Assembly: GCA_003218615.1 (NCBI GenBank) | Contig: QHOD01000003.1 | Span: 1 to 22,299 of the forward strand | Source: Verrucomicrobiota bacterium | Lineage (GTDB): Bacteria; Verrucomicrobiota; Verrucomicrobiia; Chthoniobacterales; UBA10450 | Direction: 5' to 3' | DNA length: 22,299 nucleotides | Shown here: in pieces, positions 8,350 through 14,764 of the stretch | Layout of the letters: each line of letters opens with the position of its first letter | Position numbering within the stretch: position 1 is the first letter of the stretch | Notes under the pieces: generated by a model | Told to the model about the DNA's origin: nothing | Databases searched by the model: none | Seen by the model: only the letters and a program-made list of their open reading frames with translations | Made by a program: the position numbers and the translations under genes

Positions 8350-9333
8350 TCACGCATAACAAACTTTTTTCACAGCCGCGATTAATTTGTCCGCGTTCGG
8401 CAGCACGGCTCTCTCGAGGCGCTCGTTGTAGGGCATGGGTACATCTTCTTGTGATACGCGGATGATGGGCGCGTCGAGCTCATCGAAAACGCTTTTCTGA
8501 ATCCGGTAGCAAACCTCTGCGCCCACGCCGCAAAACGGATGATCTTGCTCGACGATCACCACCCGATGAGTTTTTGCAACCGAATCGAAAATTGCTTTCT
8601 CATCAAGTGGCTTGATCGAACGAAGATCGACAATTTCCGCAGAGATGTCTTCCTCTTCCAGTTGCGCGGCAACTTTCAGCGCGAGCGGAACAGTCTGTGC
8701 GTAACAGATGATCGACACATCGCTGCCTTCGCGTTTCACTTCCGCTTTGCCGAGTGGGATGAGCAGCTCTTCATCCGGCGGCTCGACCATTCCTTTCGAG
8801 CTGTAGAGCAATTCGGCCTCCAGAACCAGCACTGGATTGTTATCGCGCACGGCTGTTTTCAGCAATCCTTTTGCGTCACGCGGCGTGGCTGGCGTGCAAA
8901 CTTTCAGACCGGGCACGCTGGCGTAAAGGTTTTCCGTTGCATGCGAATGGGTAGCGCCGAGCTGATGTGCAGGTCCGTTCGGGCCGCGAAACGTGATCGG
9001 AATATTAAACTGGCCGCCCGACATGGTGAACATATTCGGAGCGTTGTTCACCACCTGATCGAAAGCTACGAGCGAAAAACTGAACGTCATGAACTCAATG
9101 ATCGGCCGCAGCCCGACCATCGCCGCCCCAACTCCCAGCCCGGCAAATCCGTTTTCGCTGATTGGGGTATCGATGATGCGCCTCGGCCCGAAGCGCTCGA
9201 GCAAGCCCTGGCTCACTTTGTAAGCGCCGTTGTATTCAGCAACCTCTTCGCCCATTAGAAAAACATTCGGATCCCGCTCCAGTTCTTCGGCGAGCGCTTC
9301 GTTGAGCGCCTGACGATAGGTAATTTCCCTCAC
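8350..9333 (-). CDS. pdhB: Pyruvate dehydrogenase E1 component, beta subunit
   Basis: Beta chain of the heterotetrameric E1 enzyme, which with the alpha chain decarboxylates pyruvate on thiamine diphosphate and acetylates the E2 lipoyl arm. The 327 residues match the family length and order: ITYRQALNEALAEELERDPN, FLMGEEVAEYNGAYKVSQGL (with the Glu that activates the thiamine ring), DTPISENGFAGLGVGAAMVG, the transketolase-type C-domain beginning near GKAEVKREGSDVSIICYAQT, and VVIVEQDHPFCGVGAEV. Its ATG overlaps the pdhA stop in an ATGA arrangement (9333-9330), a sign of translational coupling and equal production of the two E1 chains. Confidence 0.95.
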   Translation of the reverse strand: MREITYRQALNEALAEELERDPNVFLMGEEVAEYNGAYKVSQGLLERFGPRRIIDTPISENGFAGLGVGAAMVGLRPIIEFMTFSFSLVAFDQVVNNAPNMFTMSGGQFNIPITFRGPNGPAHQLGATHSHATENLYASVPGLKVCTPATPRDAKGLLKTAVRDNNPVLVLEAELLYSSKGMVEPPDEELLIPLGKAEVKREGSDVSIICYAQTVPLALKVAAQLEEEDISAEIVDLRSIKPLDEKAIFDSVAKTHRVVIVEQDHPFCGVGAEVCYRIQKSVFDELDAPIIRVSQEDVPMPYNERLERAVLPNADKLIAAVKKVCYA

Positions 9334-10316
9334 GAGTTTGCCCCGTTCGCGTACGTGTAATCGTAAAGTTTGTCCAGCGGCGGTTGCGGGCTTTCCTCAG
9401 CGAATTTCACACTGGCGAGCACTGTTTCCTTCGCGCGCTTGTCGAGCAGGTCGAACTGCTCATGTGTTAATTTTCCTTCACGCGTGAGCTGCGCCCGCAA
9501 ACGCGTGATTGGGTCATCAAGCCGGTATTTCTCCAGTTCCTGTTTCGTCCGATAACTTGCCGGGTCGGACATCGAGTGACCGCGATAGCGGTAAGTCTGA
9601 ACCTCAACGAACGCCGGATGCGATTCTTTGCGGATGGAACTCACAATCTCGGCGATTTTGTCGCGCACTTCGCGAAAATTCATGCCATCGACAATTTCTC
9701 CGGGGATATCGTAACCCTCGGCGCGATCGACAATTTGCTTAAGCGATGTCGACCTTTTCACCGAGGTACCCATGGCGAAGAGGTTGTTTTCGCAAATGAA
9801 TACGATCGGCAACTTATAAAGCGCGGCGAGATTCAAAGCTTCGTGGAAAGAGCCTTGGTTGATCGCGCCGTCACCGAAGAAGCAGAGCGTTACGCGATCC
9901 TCGTCCCGGTACTTAATGGCAAAGGCCAGTCCAACAGCCAGCGGAACGTGAGCGGCGACAATGGCATGACCGCCATACATGTGGTTTTGTCGGTTAAAGA
10001 AATGCATTGAGCCACCGAGACCTCGCGAGCAGCCGGTCTCTTTTCCGAAAAGCTCTGCCATGCACGCGTTCGCGCTGGTGCCGCGGGCAAGCGCGTGGGC
10101 ATGATCGCGATATGCGGTGATGATGTAATCATCATCGCGCACGGCCGCGACCGCACCGGCCACAACCGCTTCCTGGCCGATATAAAGATGACAGAAACCG
10201 CCGATCTTCTGCGCTTGATACTGCTGACTGGCGCGCTCCTCGAAACGCCGGATCAACAGCATCAGCGAGAGCATCTCGACTTCGTCGCGCTGCTCCCCCG
10301 GCTGCATGGCGGTCAT
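9330..10316 (-). CDS. pdhA: Pyruvate dehydrogenase E1 component, alpha subunit
   Basis: Alpha chain of E1, the thiamine-diphosphate-binding partner of pdhB. The ThDP motif is complete: GDG at 148-150 through ENN at 176-178. Other family blocks are FCHLYIGQEAVVAG, YRDHAHALARG, GLGGSMHFF and the loop YRGHSMSDPASYR, which in mitochondrial enzymes carries regulatory serines. I start it at ATG 10316 (328 residues) because that ATG overlaps the stop of the upstream membrane gene as ATGA and because residues after it match family N-termini. An in-frame upstream start at 10388 would add 24 residues that only shadow the neighbour's coding sequence; ATG 10307 is another possibility. Confidence 0.95.
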   Translation of the reverse strand: MTAMQPGEQRDEVEMLSLMLLIRRFEERASQQYQAQKIGGFCHLYIGQEAVVAGAVAAVRDDDYIITAYRDHAHALARGTSANACMAELFGKETGCSRGLGGSMHFFNRQNHMYGGHAIVAAHVPLAVGLAFAIKYRDEDRVTLCFFGDGAINQGSFHEALNLAALYKLPIVFICENNLFAMGTSVKRSTSLKQIVDRAEGYDIPGEIVDGMNFREVRDKIAEIVSSIRKESHPAFVEVQTYRYRGHSMSDPASYRTKQELEKYRLDDPITRLRAQLTREGKLTHEQFDLLDKRAKETVLASVKFAEESPQPPLDKLYDYTYANGANS

Positions 10317-10909
10317 CCCGCAGCTGCGGGACGGAACCGCGCGGCGCGCGCTCGGGATCCCTCCATGCTTCGGCCGAAGTTCATACAAAGAACAAACAGC
10401 AGAGTGAACAGAAGATCGCTGATGAGTGAATTGCGGAAAAACATCCAGCTCGGCGTCGCACTGTATTGAGGCAGACCAATCGTGAGCGCCTGAATGAGTC
10501 CTGCGAAATTTTTCGCGTAACCCGGATCGCTCAACCAGGAAAACGCATTGGTGATCGCGTAAAAAATTGTCGATCCAACAATGGAAGCCGGCAACAGCGT
10601 CTTTAACGAAGCGCGATTTTGCAAAAGAACTCCAATGAACCCGACCGCAATCAGCGCGAAATAACGAACCAAGATCTGCGGGTCCAGCAGGGGGGCCCCG
10701 TAACGAAAATTAATCACTGCGTCGGAAATAAAGAGCGTAACAAGCGGCACTGAGAATTTGTATTTTTTGGGGAAAGCGGCCGCGCTACAGAGCGCAATTG
10801 CGGCGAGCGGCGCGAAGTTGGAAAGCCAGCTCGCACCCGAATGAATCAAGAGCCCTGTCGTGACGCGATAGACGACGGCCGAGAAAACGAGGAGGAGAGC
10901 GGGAATCAT
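10313..10909 (-). CDS. DUF6580-type small membrane protein (ECF S-component-like)
   Basis: A 198-residue integral membrane protein with about five to six hydrophobic segments: residues ~2-16, 31-46, 54-68, ~82-98, ~104-124 and ~155-178. The general pattern (NFAPLAAIALCSAAAF, a charged loop, VTLFISDAVINF, then a final ...GLPQYSATPSW, NSLISDLLFTLLF block) resembles DUF6580 putative transport proteins, which look like substrate-binding components of ECF vitamin transporters. The similarity is from memory. The C-terminus is an Arg/Ala-rich tail ending in TGA that overlaps the pdhA ATG, so the two are probably co-translated. No ECF ATPase genes are in the window. Substrate unknown. Confidence 0.72.
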   Translation of the reverse strand: MIPALLLVFSAVVYRVTTGLLIHSGASWLSNFAPLAAIALCSAAAFPKKYKFSVPLVTLFISDAVINFRYGAPLLDPQILVRYFALIAVGFIGVLLQNRASLKTLLPASIVGSTIFYAITNAFSWLSDPGYAKNFAGLIQALTIGLPQYSATPSWMFFRNSLISDLLFTLLFVLCMNFGRSMEGSRARAARFRPAAAG

Positions 10910-10954
10910 TCGGAAGAATCTATCCGTCCGGTGAGATATGCAAAGGCCAATTGG

Positions 10955-11061
10955 TAGCCGCGTCTCTGACTGGCCCGCGCCGTAGCATCGCGAAGGCGGG
11001 TGAGACGCGCGGACGCGCGGTCGTTAAACACCTCAGCGCCACGCTTCCCACAGGGAAGCGA
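10955..11061. repeat. Structured intergenic element between rpsT and the DUF6580 gene
   Basis: This stretch is unusually rich in inverted repeats. CGCGTCTC at 10959-10966 pairs perfectly with GAGACGCG at 11002-11009, enclosing an inner CCCGC/GCGGG pair (10974-10978 with 10996-11000). The GC-rich 11005-11020 and the rpsT hairpin at 11042-11060 follow. No protein is credible here. It could be a REP-like dispersed element, an RNA processing site between rpsT and the pdh operon, or part of a promoter region. Confidence 0.4.
11042..11060 (-). terminator. Perfect hairpin directly after rpsT
   Basis: On the minus strand CGCTTCCC-TGT-GGGAAGCG forms a perfect 8-bp stem with a 3-nt loop starting one base after the rpsT stop (TAG at 11064-11062). 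No T-run follows, so it may act with Rho, protect the 3' end, or belong to the adjoining structured element. Confidence 0.5.
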
Positions 11062-11307
11062 CTACAACGTGGCGAGCGCTTTGTTAAGTCGCGCTTTGCG
11101 GCGATTAGCGGCATTTAGGTGAATGACTCCGCGCTTAGCGGCCTTATCGATCGCGGAGATGACGGCGCGAATTTGATCGCCGGACGGGGTTGCTGCGGAG
11201 CGCACTTGCCTCTGCATCGTACGCAGACGCGTGACGGCGCTGCGATTGCGAAGCGATCGCTTCACGGTCTGACGGGCGCGCTTGGCGGCTGATCTGGTAT
11301 TGGCCAT
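11062..11307 (-). CDS. rpsT: 30S ribosomal protein S20
   Basis: Small-subunit protein that binds 16S rRNA early in assembly. The 81-residue product begins MANTRSAAKRARQTVKRSLR and continues NRSAVTRLRTM ... IDKAAKRGVIHLNAANRRKA, the characteristic S20 pattern of basic helices ending in RLNKAL. ATG 11307 is chosen because MANTRSAAKRARQ is the conserved family start; an open frame extending to 11397 has no S20-like residues. The bases before the start (TTTTTTGATTTTAATA on the minus strand) hold no Shine-Dalgarno sequence. The gene lies 103 bases downstream of the L,D-transpeptidase and may have its own promoter. Confidence 0.95.
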   Translation of the reverse strand: MANTRSAAKRARQTVKRSLRNRSAVTRLRTMQRQVRSAATPSGDQIRAVISAIDKAAKRGVIHLNAANRRKARLNKALATL

Positions 11308-11360
11308 TATTAAAATCAAAAAACTTCGGGGACGTGGACGCTCGCGGGCGCAATCGCGGT

Positions 11361-11366
11361 TGTCAA
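11361..11366 (-). promoter_or_regulatory. Possible -35 box for rpsT
   Basis: The minus strand reads TTGACA here, a perfect consensus -35 hexamer 54 bases before the rpsT ATG. The hexamer 17 bases further (GAGCGT) is a poor -10 match, so the assignment rests on one box and position only. Confidence 0.25.
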
Positions 11367-11410
11367 GACTGACTCGGACCGCCACCCGAATGGACATGCG
11401 CCGATTAGTC

Positions 11411-12178
11411 TTATGCGCCTGGAGTGTTTTGGGCTGTCACTACGCCCTTGTTCGGCACCGGCATCGCTTTGCGAGCCTGGGCTTTTTGCCGCTCCGCAGC
11501 CAGCGCTCCAGCCATTCGCATTTGTTCGACGCTTAGCGGACCAGAAGCCGAGGTGGAAGCAAACTGCTCCGGCGACGCGTTCGTTTGCGCAACTTGCGCC
11601 ATGGCAATGGTCGATGGAACCGGCGGCGCCTTTGGCGCTTTGGGCAAACGATCGGGAATAATTTGCACAATCGCTCCGAGCGGAACCTGATTGTAAAGCG
11701 CCGCGATGTCGCACGACTTCATCCGGATGCAGCCGTAACTGGCCGGGCGGCCGATTGTCATCTCTTGCGGCGTGCCATGAATGTAAATGCAGCGACGAAA
11801 GGCGTGCGCGTTTTGAGCTTCCAGTCCGCTCAGCCAAATGATCCGCGTCGTCACTGGATCGCGCCCGGGAGCATTGGGCTGGAGAATTTCTCCGGTGAAT
11901 CGCCGATTGTGGAAGACAGCACCGGTTGGCGCGTTGTCACCGATTTTTTTCGCGACCATAAGGTAACCGAGAGGCGTTGTCATTCGTCCCCAAAGATCGC
12001 CCAGTCCGAATTTCGATGTCGAAACCGGGTAAGTTGCCACCTTGCCGCCATTCTCCAGAAGCATCAGCTTCTGATCGCGGACACTTATTATCAGGCGACG
12101 TGAAGTGTCGAGCGGCGCGGCGGAAAGCGCGGAAGCAATTGAAACCAAACTCAAAATAACAGCCAGGGGTCGAAACAT
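11411..12178 (-). CDS. Secreted L,D-transpeptidase (YkuD/ErfK family)
   Basis: Periplasmic enzyme of the YkuD fold, expected to form 3-3 cross-links in peptidoglycan or attach proteins to it. From ATG 12178 the 255-residue product starts with a signal peptide (MFRPLAVILSLVSIASALSA, cleavage near residues 20-22). The catalytic domain opens with RRLIISVRDQKLMLLENGG and contains YIHGTPQ (His134) and the active-site block SYGCIRM with Cys150. After ~180 the chain becomes an Ala/Pro/Gln-rich tail, perhaps flexible or wall-associated. An upstream extension to 12283 is open but would bury the signal peptide and overlap the preceding gene. It starts 32 bases after the glycosyltransferase stop, so the two are probably co-transcribed. 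Confidence 0.92.
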   Translation of the reverse strand: MFRPLAVILSLVSIASALSAAPLDTSRRLIISVRDQKLMLLENGGKVATYPVSTSKFGLGDLWGRMTTPLGYLMVAKKIGDNAPTGAVFHNRRFTGEILQPNAPGRDPVTTRIIWLSGLEAQNAHAFRRCIYIHGTPQEMTIGRPASYGCIRMKSCDIAALYNQVPLGAIVQIIPDRLPKAPKAPPVPSTIAMAQVAQTNASPEQFASTSASGPLSVEQMRMAGALAAERQKAQARKAMPVPNKGVVTAQNTPGA

Positions 12179-12210
12179 GCGCACCTTCTTAATCGATAAT
12201 TCGAATTTTG

Positions 12211-13737
12211 TCACGCGGGAATTACGGCGGCCGTGCGGGAGCCGCCAAAACTGATTTTTGGCCAGCGGCTCGTGAATGAACACAGACAGACATAAAGGAA
12301 GCCACCTTGAAATACGAGCAAGAAAGGCACTGAGAGAAACTGCCTATGCGCAATCGCGAACCAAAGGAAGTAGGTAAAGTAAATCGCGAAGCCCAGCTCC
12401 GCCAGCGGCAGCGCCGACTTGAGCGGTCTGTATTTGCAGCTTCGCCACGGTTGCGATTTGCGTTCGATACCGTACTTGGGCGTGCGCGTGAAATCGGACT
12501 TGTGATTGAAGATAGCTTCAAGCACAGCGCGTGCGTTGTTGAGCGAGAGGCCAACACCCAGGGCGAGCAAACAGGGCAAGAAAAGAATTTCCTTCATCCA
12601 CGTTCGCGGATGCAGTTCCCGCTGGGCGCAAACATAAAAAACCGCTACCGAGACTGACGCGGCCAGGAAAATCGGGACATCGATCAACAGCGTCCGGAGC
12701 CAGCCACCGGAAGGCGCCCCGGAGGAGGGGTGCAACAGGAGGCAGAGAAAAGCCAGCAACAGATAGGCGAAGTTGGACATCAGATGCCCGGTAGCTTCAA
12801 CTTTGATGAAAAACGGAAGCGGACTACGCCAAATCGTCGGCAATAATTTTTTGCAGGTCTGGACGGATCCCTTTGTCCAGCGATGTTGCTGGGATTTAAA
12901 CCCATTCATATCGACGGGAAGCTCGGCGGGAGTTACAACATCGGCCAAAAAAATGAATTTCCAGCCCGCGAGCTGCGCGCGATAGCTAAGATCGAGATCT
13001 TCACACAGCGTGTCATGCTGCCATCCTCCGCTTTCCTCGATGCAAGAGCGTCGCCAGAGGCCGGCCGTTCCGTTGAAATTGAAAAAGCGGCCGCTCCGGC
13101 TGCGCGCAGTTTGCTCGAGCAAAAGATGCCCATCCAGGAAGATCGCTTGCATCCGGGTGAGCAGCGAATATCCACGATTCAGATGGCCCCACCTCGTCTG
13201 AATCATCCCTATTTTCGGGTCGGTAAAGAAATGGATCGTGCGCTTTAGTAACTCCGGTTTCGGGACAAAATCTGCGTCGAGAATGCAGACGAACTCGCCT
13301 TCCGCAGCTTCCAGTCCTGCGGCCAGCGCGCCAGCCTTGAAACCCGTGCGATCGACACGATGAATGCGTTGAACATTGAAGCCGCGCTGGCGCAGTTCGT
13401 CCGCGCACGACGAGACAATCTCACCCGTGTCATCGGTCGAATCATCCAGCACTTGGATCTGGAGAAGATGCCGCGGATACTCCAATTCGCTAACCGAGCG
13501 GAGCAAGCGCTCGACCACATAAACTTCATTGAAGATCGGCAACTGCACAGTCACTTTCGGCAGTTGATCAAAATAACGCGCCGGTACCGGTTCGCGCTTC
13601 CTGTTTTTGAGATACAGATAAATGATGAAATAGCGATGGACGCCGTAAGCCGAAAGACCGATGAGCACACTCAGGTAGCAAACCGTCCAAATAATGTGTC
13701 CGAGGCTTCCTTGCATGGGAATTTCCGCAGCTGCCAT
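12211..13737 (-). CDS. Processive family 2 glycosyltransferase, cellulose-synthase/CslA-like membrane protein
   Basis: Inner-membrane glycosyltransferase predicted to polymerise a beta-linked polysaccharide from nucleotide sugars. Of 508 residues, the N-terminus has a membrane segment (~13-42). The cytosolic GT-A domain then shows LPIFNE (66-71), DDS at 98-100, DAD at 154-156, EDLD at 246-249 and the processivity motif QQHRW at 283-287. The C-terminal part has four or so further membrane segments (around 310-330, 340-365, 385-400, 445-490). The arrangement matches bacterial CslA/mannan- or glucan-synthase-like enzymes more than BcsA, since no PilZ domain is present. Sugar and product are unknown. 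It is divergent from the secreted protein at 13852 and upstream of the L,D-transpeptidase. Confidence 0.9.
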   Translation of the reverse strand: MAAAEIPMQGSLGHIIWTVCYLSVLIGLSAYGVHRYFIIYLYLKNRKREPVPARYFDQLPKVTVQLPIFNEVYVVERLLRSVSELEYPRHLLQIQVLDDSTDDTGEIVSSCADELRQRGFNVQRIHRVDRTGFKAGALAAGLEAAEGEFVCILDADFVPKPELLKRTIHFFTDPKIGMIQTRWGHLNRGYSLLTRMQAIFLDGHLLLEQTARSRSGRFFNFNGTAGLWRRSCIEESGGWQHDTLCEDLDLSYRAQLAGWKFIFLADVVTPAELPVDMNGFKSQQHRWTKGSVQTCKKLLPTIWRSPLPFFIKVEATGHLMSNFAYLLLAFLCLLLHPSSGAPSGGWLRTLLIDVPIFLAASVSVAVFYVCAQRELHPRTWMKEILFLPCLLALGVGLSLNNARAVLEAIFNHKSDFTRTPKYGIERKSQPWRSCKYRPLKSALPLAELGFAIYFTYFLWFAIAHRQFLSVPFLLVFQGGFLYVCLCSFTSRWPKISFGGSRTAAVIPA

Positions 13738-13851
13738 TGGTTAAGGCAGCAAGGGCGACATGATGCCGTTTCCAGCGGGTGCGTCAAATCAAAAAAAATC
13801 GCACGTTTGCCTCTGAAAATGGCGCCCGTAGTGCGACAACGGGATACGGAC
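13738..13851. promoter_or_regulatory. Divergent promoter region (glycosyltransferase / secreted protein)
   Basis: These 114 bases are the only space between two divergent starts, so promoters for both directions must lie here or inside the neighbours. An A-rich tract at about 13790-13798 is the one visible feature; I could not place convincing -35/-10 boxes. Confidence 0.35.
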
Positions 13852-14676
13852 ATGGAGCCGAGAGTGCGAATCCTCTGTTCGTTGTCGATCTTCTTAGTCG
13901 CGGGGATGATGGGCCTCCTAACCGACGGAATCGCGCAAGAGGAACCAATTACCGAACAGAGATATGAACGCGAGGAATTAGGCGTTAATCGCTACACCGC
14001 GCCGTCAATCGAGCGCATTTTCCAGCAGCTCGATGATCTCAGGCCGTTGCCGTTCGAGCAACTGCAACGAGAGCTTCCGAAAGCGAGTCCTGCCAGCCGC
14101 GAGCAAAAAGGGTTGATCTTTGGAGGATTGGTGGCCGACGGGTTTCTAATTGTCGAGGCGGAAAGGAAAAATGCCGTTGATAATCTGGGGCACGTCTTAA
14201 TGAGAGAAGCTCGTGGCCTCGGCGTCGGCGATCGGGTGACGCGCCACAGCGCAAGTCTTACTGATTTGGCACGGCGCGGCCATTGGCCGGCGGTGCGCAA
14301 AGAACTTATCGCCACGCAAGCCGATGTTGAGCAAGCCTTGATCGAGTTGCACGATCAAAAAATGGCGCACTTGATCAGTCTCGGCGGTTGGTTGCGAGGC
14401 CTGGAGATCAGCGCCGGCGCAATCGAATTGGATTTTTCGCCGCAACGAGCAAAGGTCCTGGCGCAACAGGACCTGGTCGATTACTTCGCCGGAGAATTGA
14501 AGACATTACCACCAGCGGTGGCGCGCACGCCGCTTTTTGAAAAACTTCGCGCGGGCGTAAACGCTATTCGCGTTTCCCTAACCAGGACAATCGCGGCGGG
14601 ATTGAAACCGGCTGATGTGAAAGCGATTCGCGCGCAAGCGCGGGAGTTAAATCTCGCGATTCGTCAAGGCGATTGA
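13852..14676 (+). CDS. Secreted or lipid-anchored-like protein of unknown function
   Basis: I do not recognise this 274-residue protein. From ATG 13852 it has a clear signal peptide (MEPRVRILCSLSIFLVAGMM, then GLLTDGIAQEE with likely cleavage near residue 28). The mature part is mainly helical and charged, with GLIFGGLVADGFLIVEAERK at ~87-106, a block with repeated Leu/Ala helices (ARRGHWPAVRKELIATQADV), GGWLRGLEISAGAIEL near 182-197, and a basic C-terminus. The pattern of a glycine-containing hydrophobic hairpin followed by helices suggests a periplasmic helical bundle. A much longer open frame reaches back to 13360 but runs antisense through the glycosyltransferase, so it is ignored. It lies 88 bases before the histidine kinase on the same strand, so a periplasmic link to that sensor is possible but unproven. 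Confidence 0.7.
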   Translation: MEPRVRILCSLSIFLVAGMMGLLTDGIAQEEPITEQRYEREELGVNRYTAPSIERIFQQLDDLRPLPFEQLQRELPKASPASREQKGLIFGGLVADGFLIVEAERKNAVDNLGHVLMREARGLGVGDRVTRHSASLTDLARRGHWPAVRKELIATQADVEQALIELHDQKMAHLISLGGWLRGLEISAGAIELDFSPQRAKVLAQQDLVDYFAGELKTLPPAVARTPLFEKLRAGVNAIRVSLTRTIAAGLKPADVKAIRAQARELNLAIRQGD

Positions 14677-14764
14677 GCAAAATTGGTCCGACATTCGCCC
14701 TTGCCTGAGGCAGCGAACAGGTTAACGGTGATAGGCCAATCTTCGCAACCGACGGGGCATCCAA

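Noticed and set aside
8539..9258. 239-codon plus-strand open frame
   Set aside because: Antisense of pdhB, with His/Arg/Phe-rich composition typical of a shadow frame.
13360..13851. Long N-terminal extension of the secreted-protein frame
   Set aside because: It runs antisense through conserved glycosyltransferase coding sequence, and a signal peptide begins at 13852.
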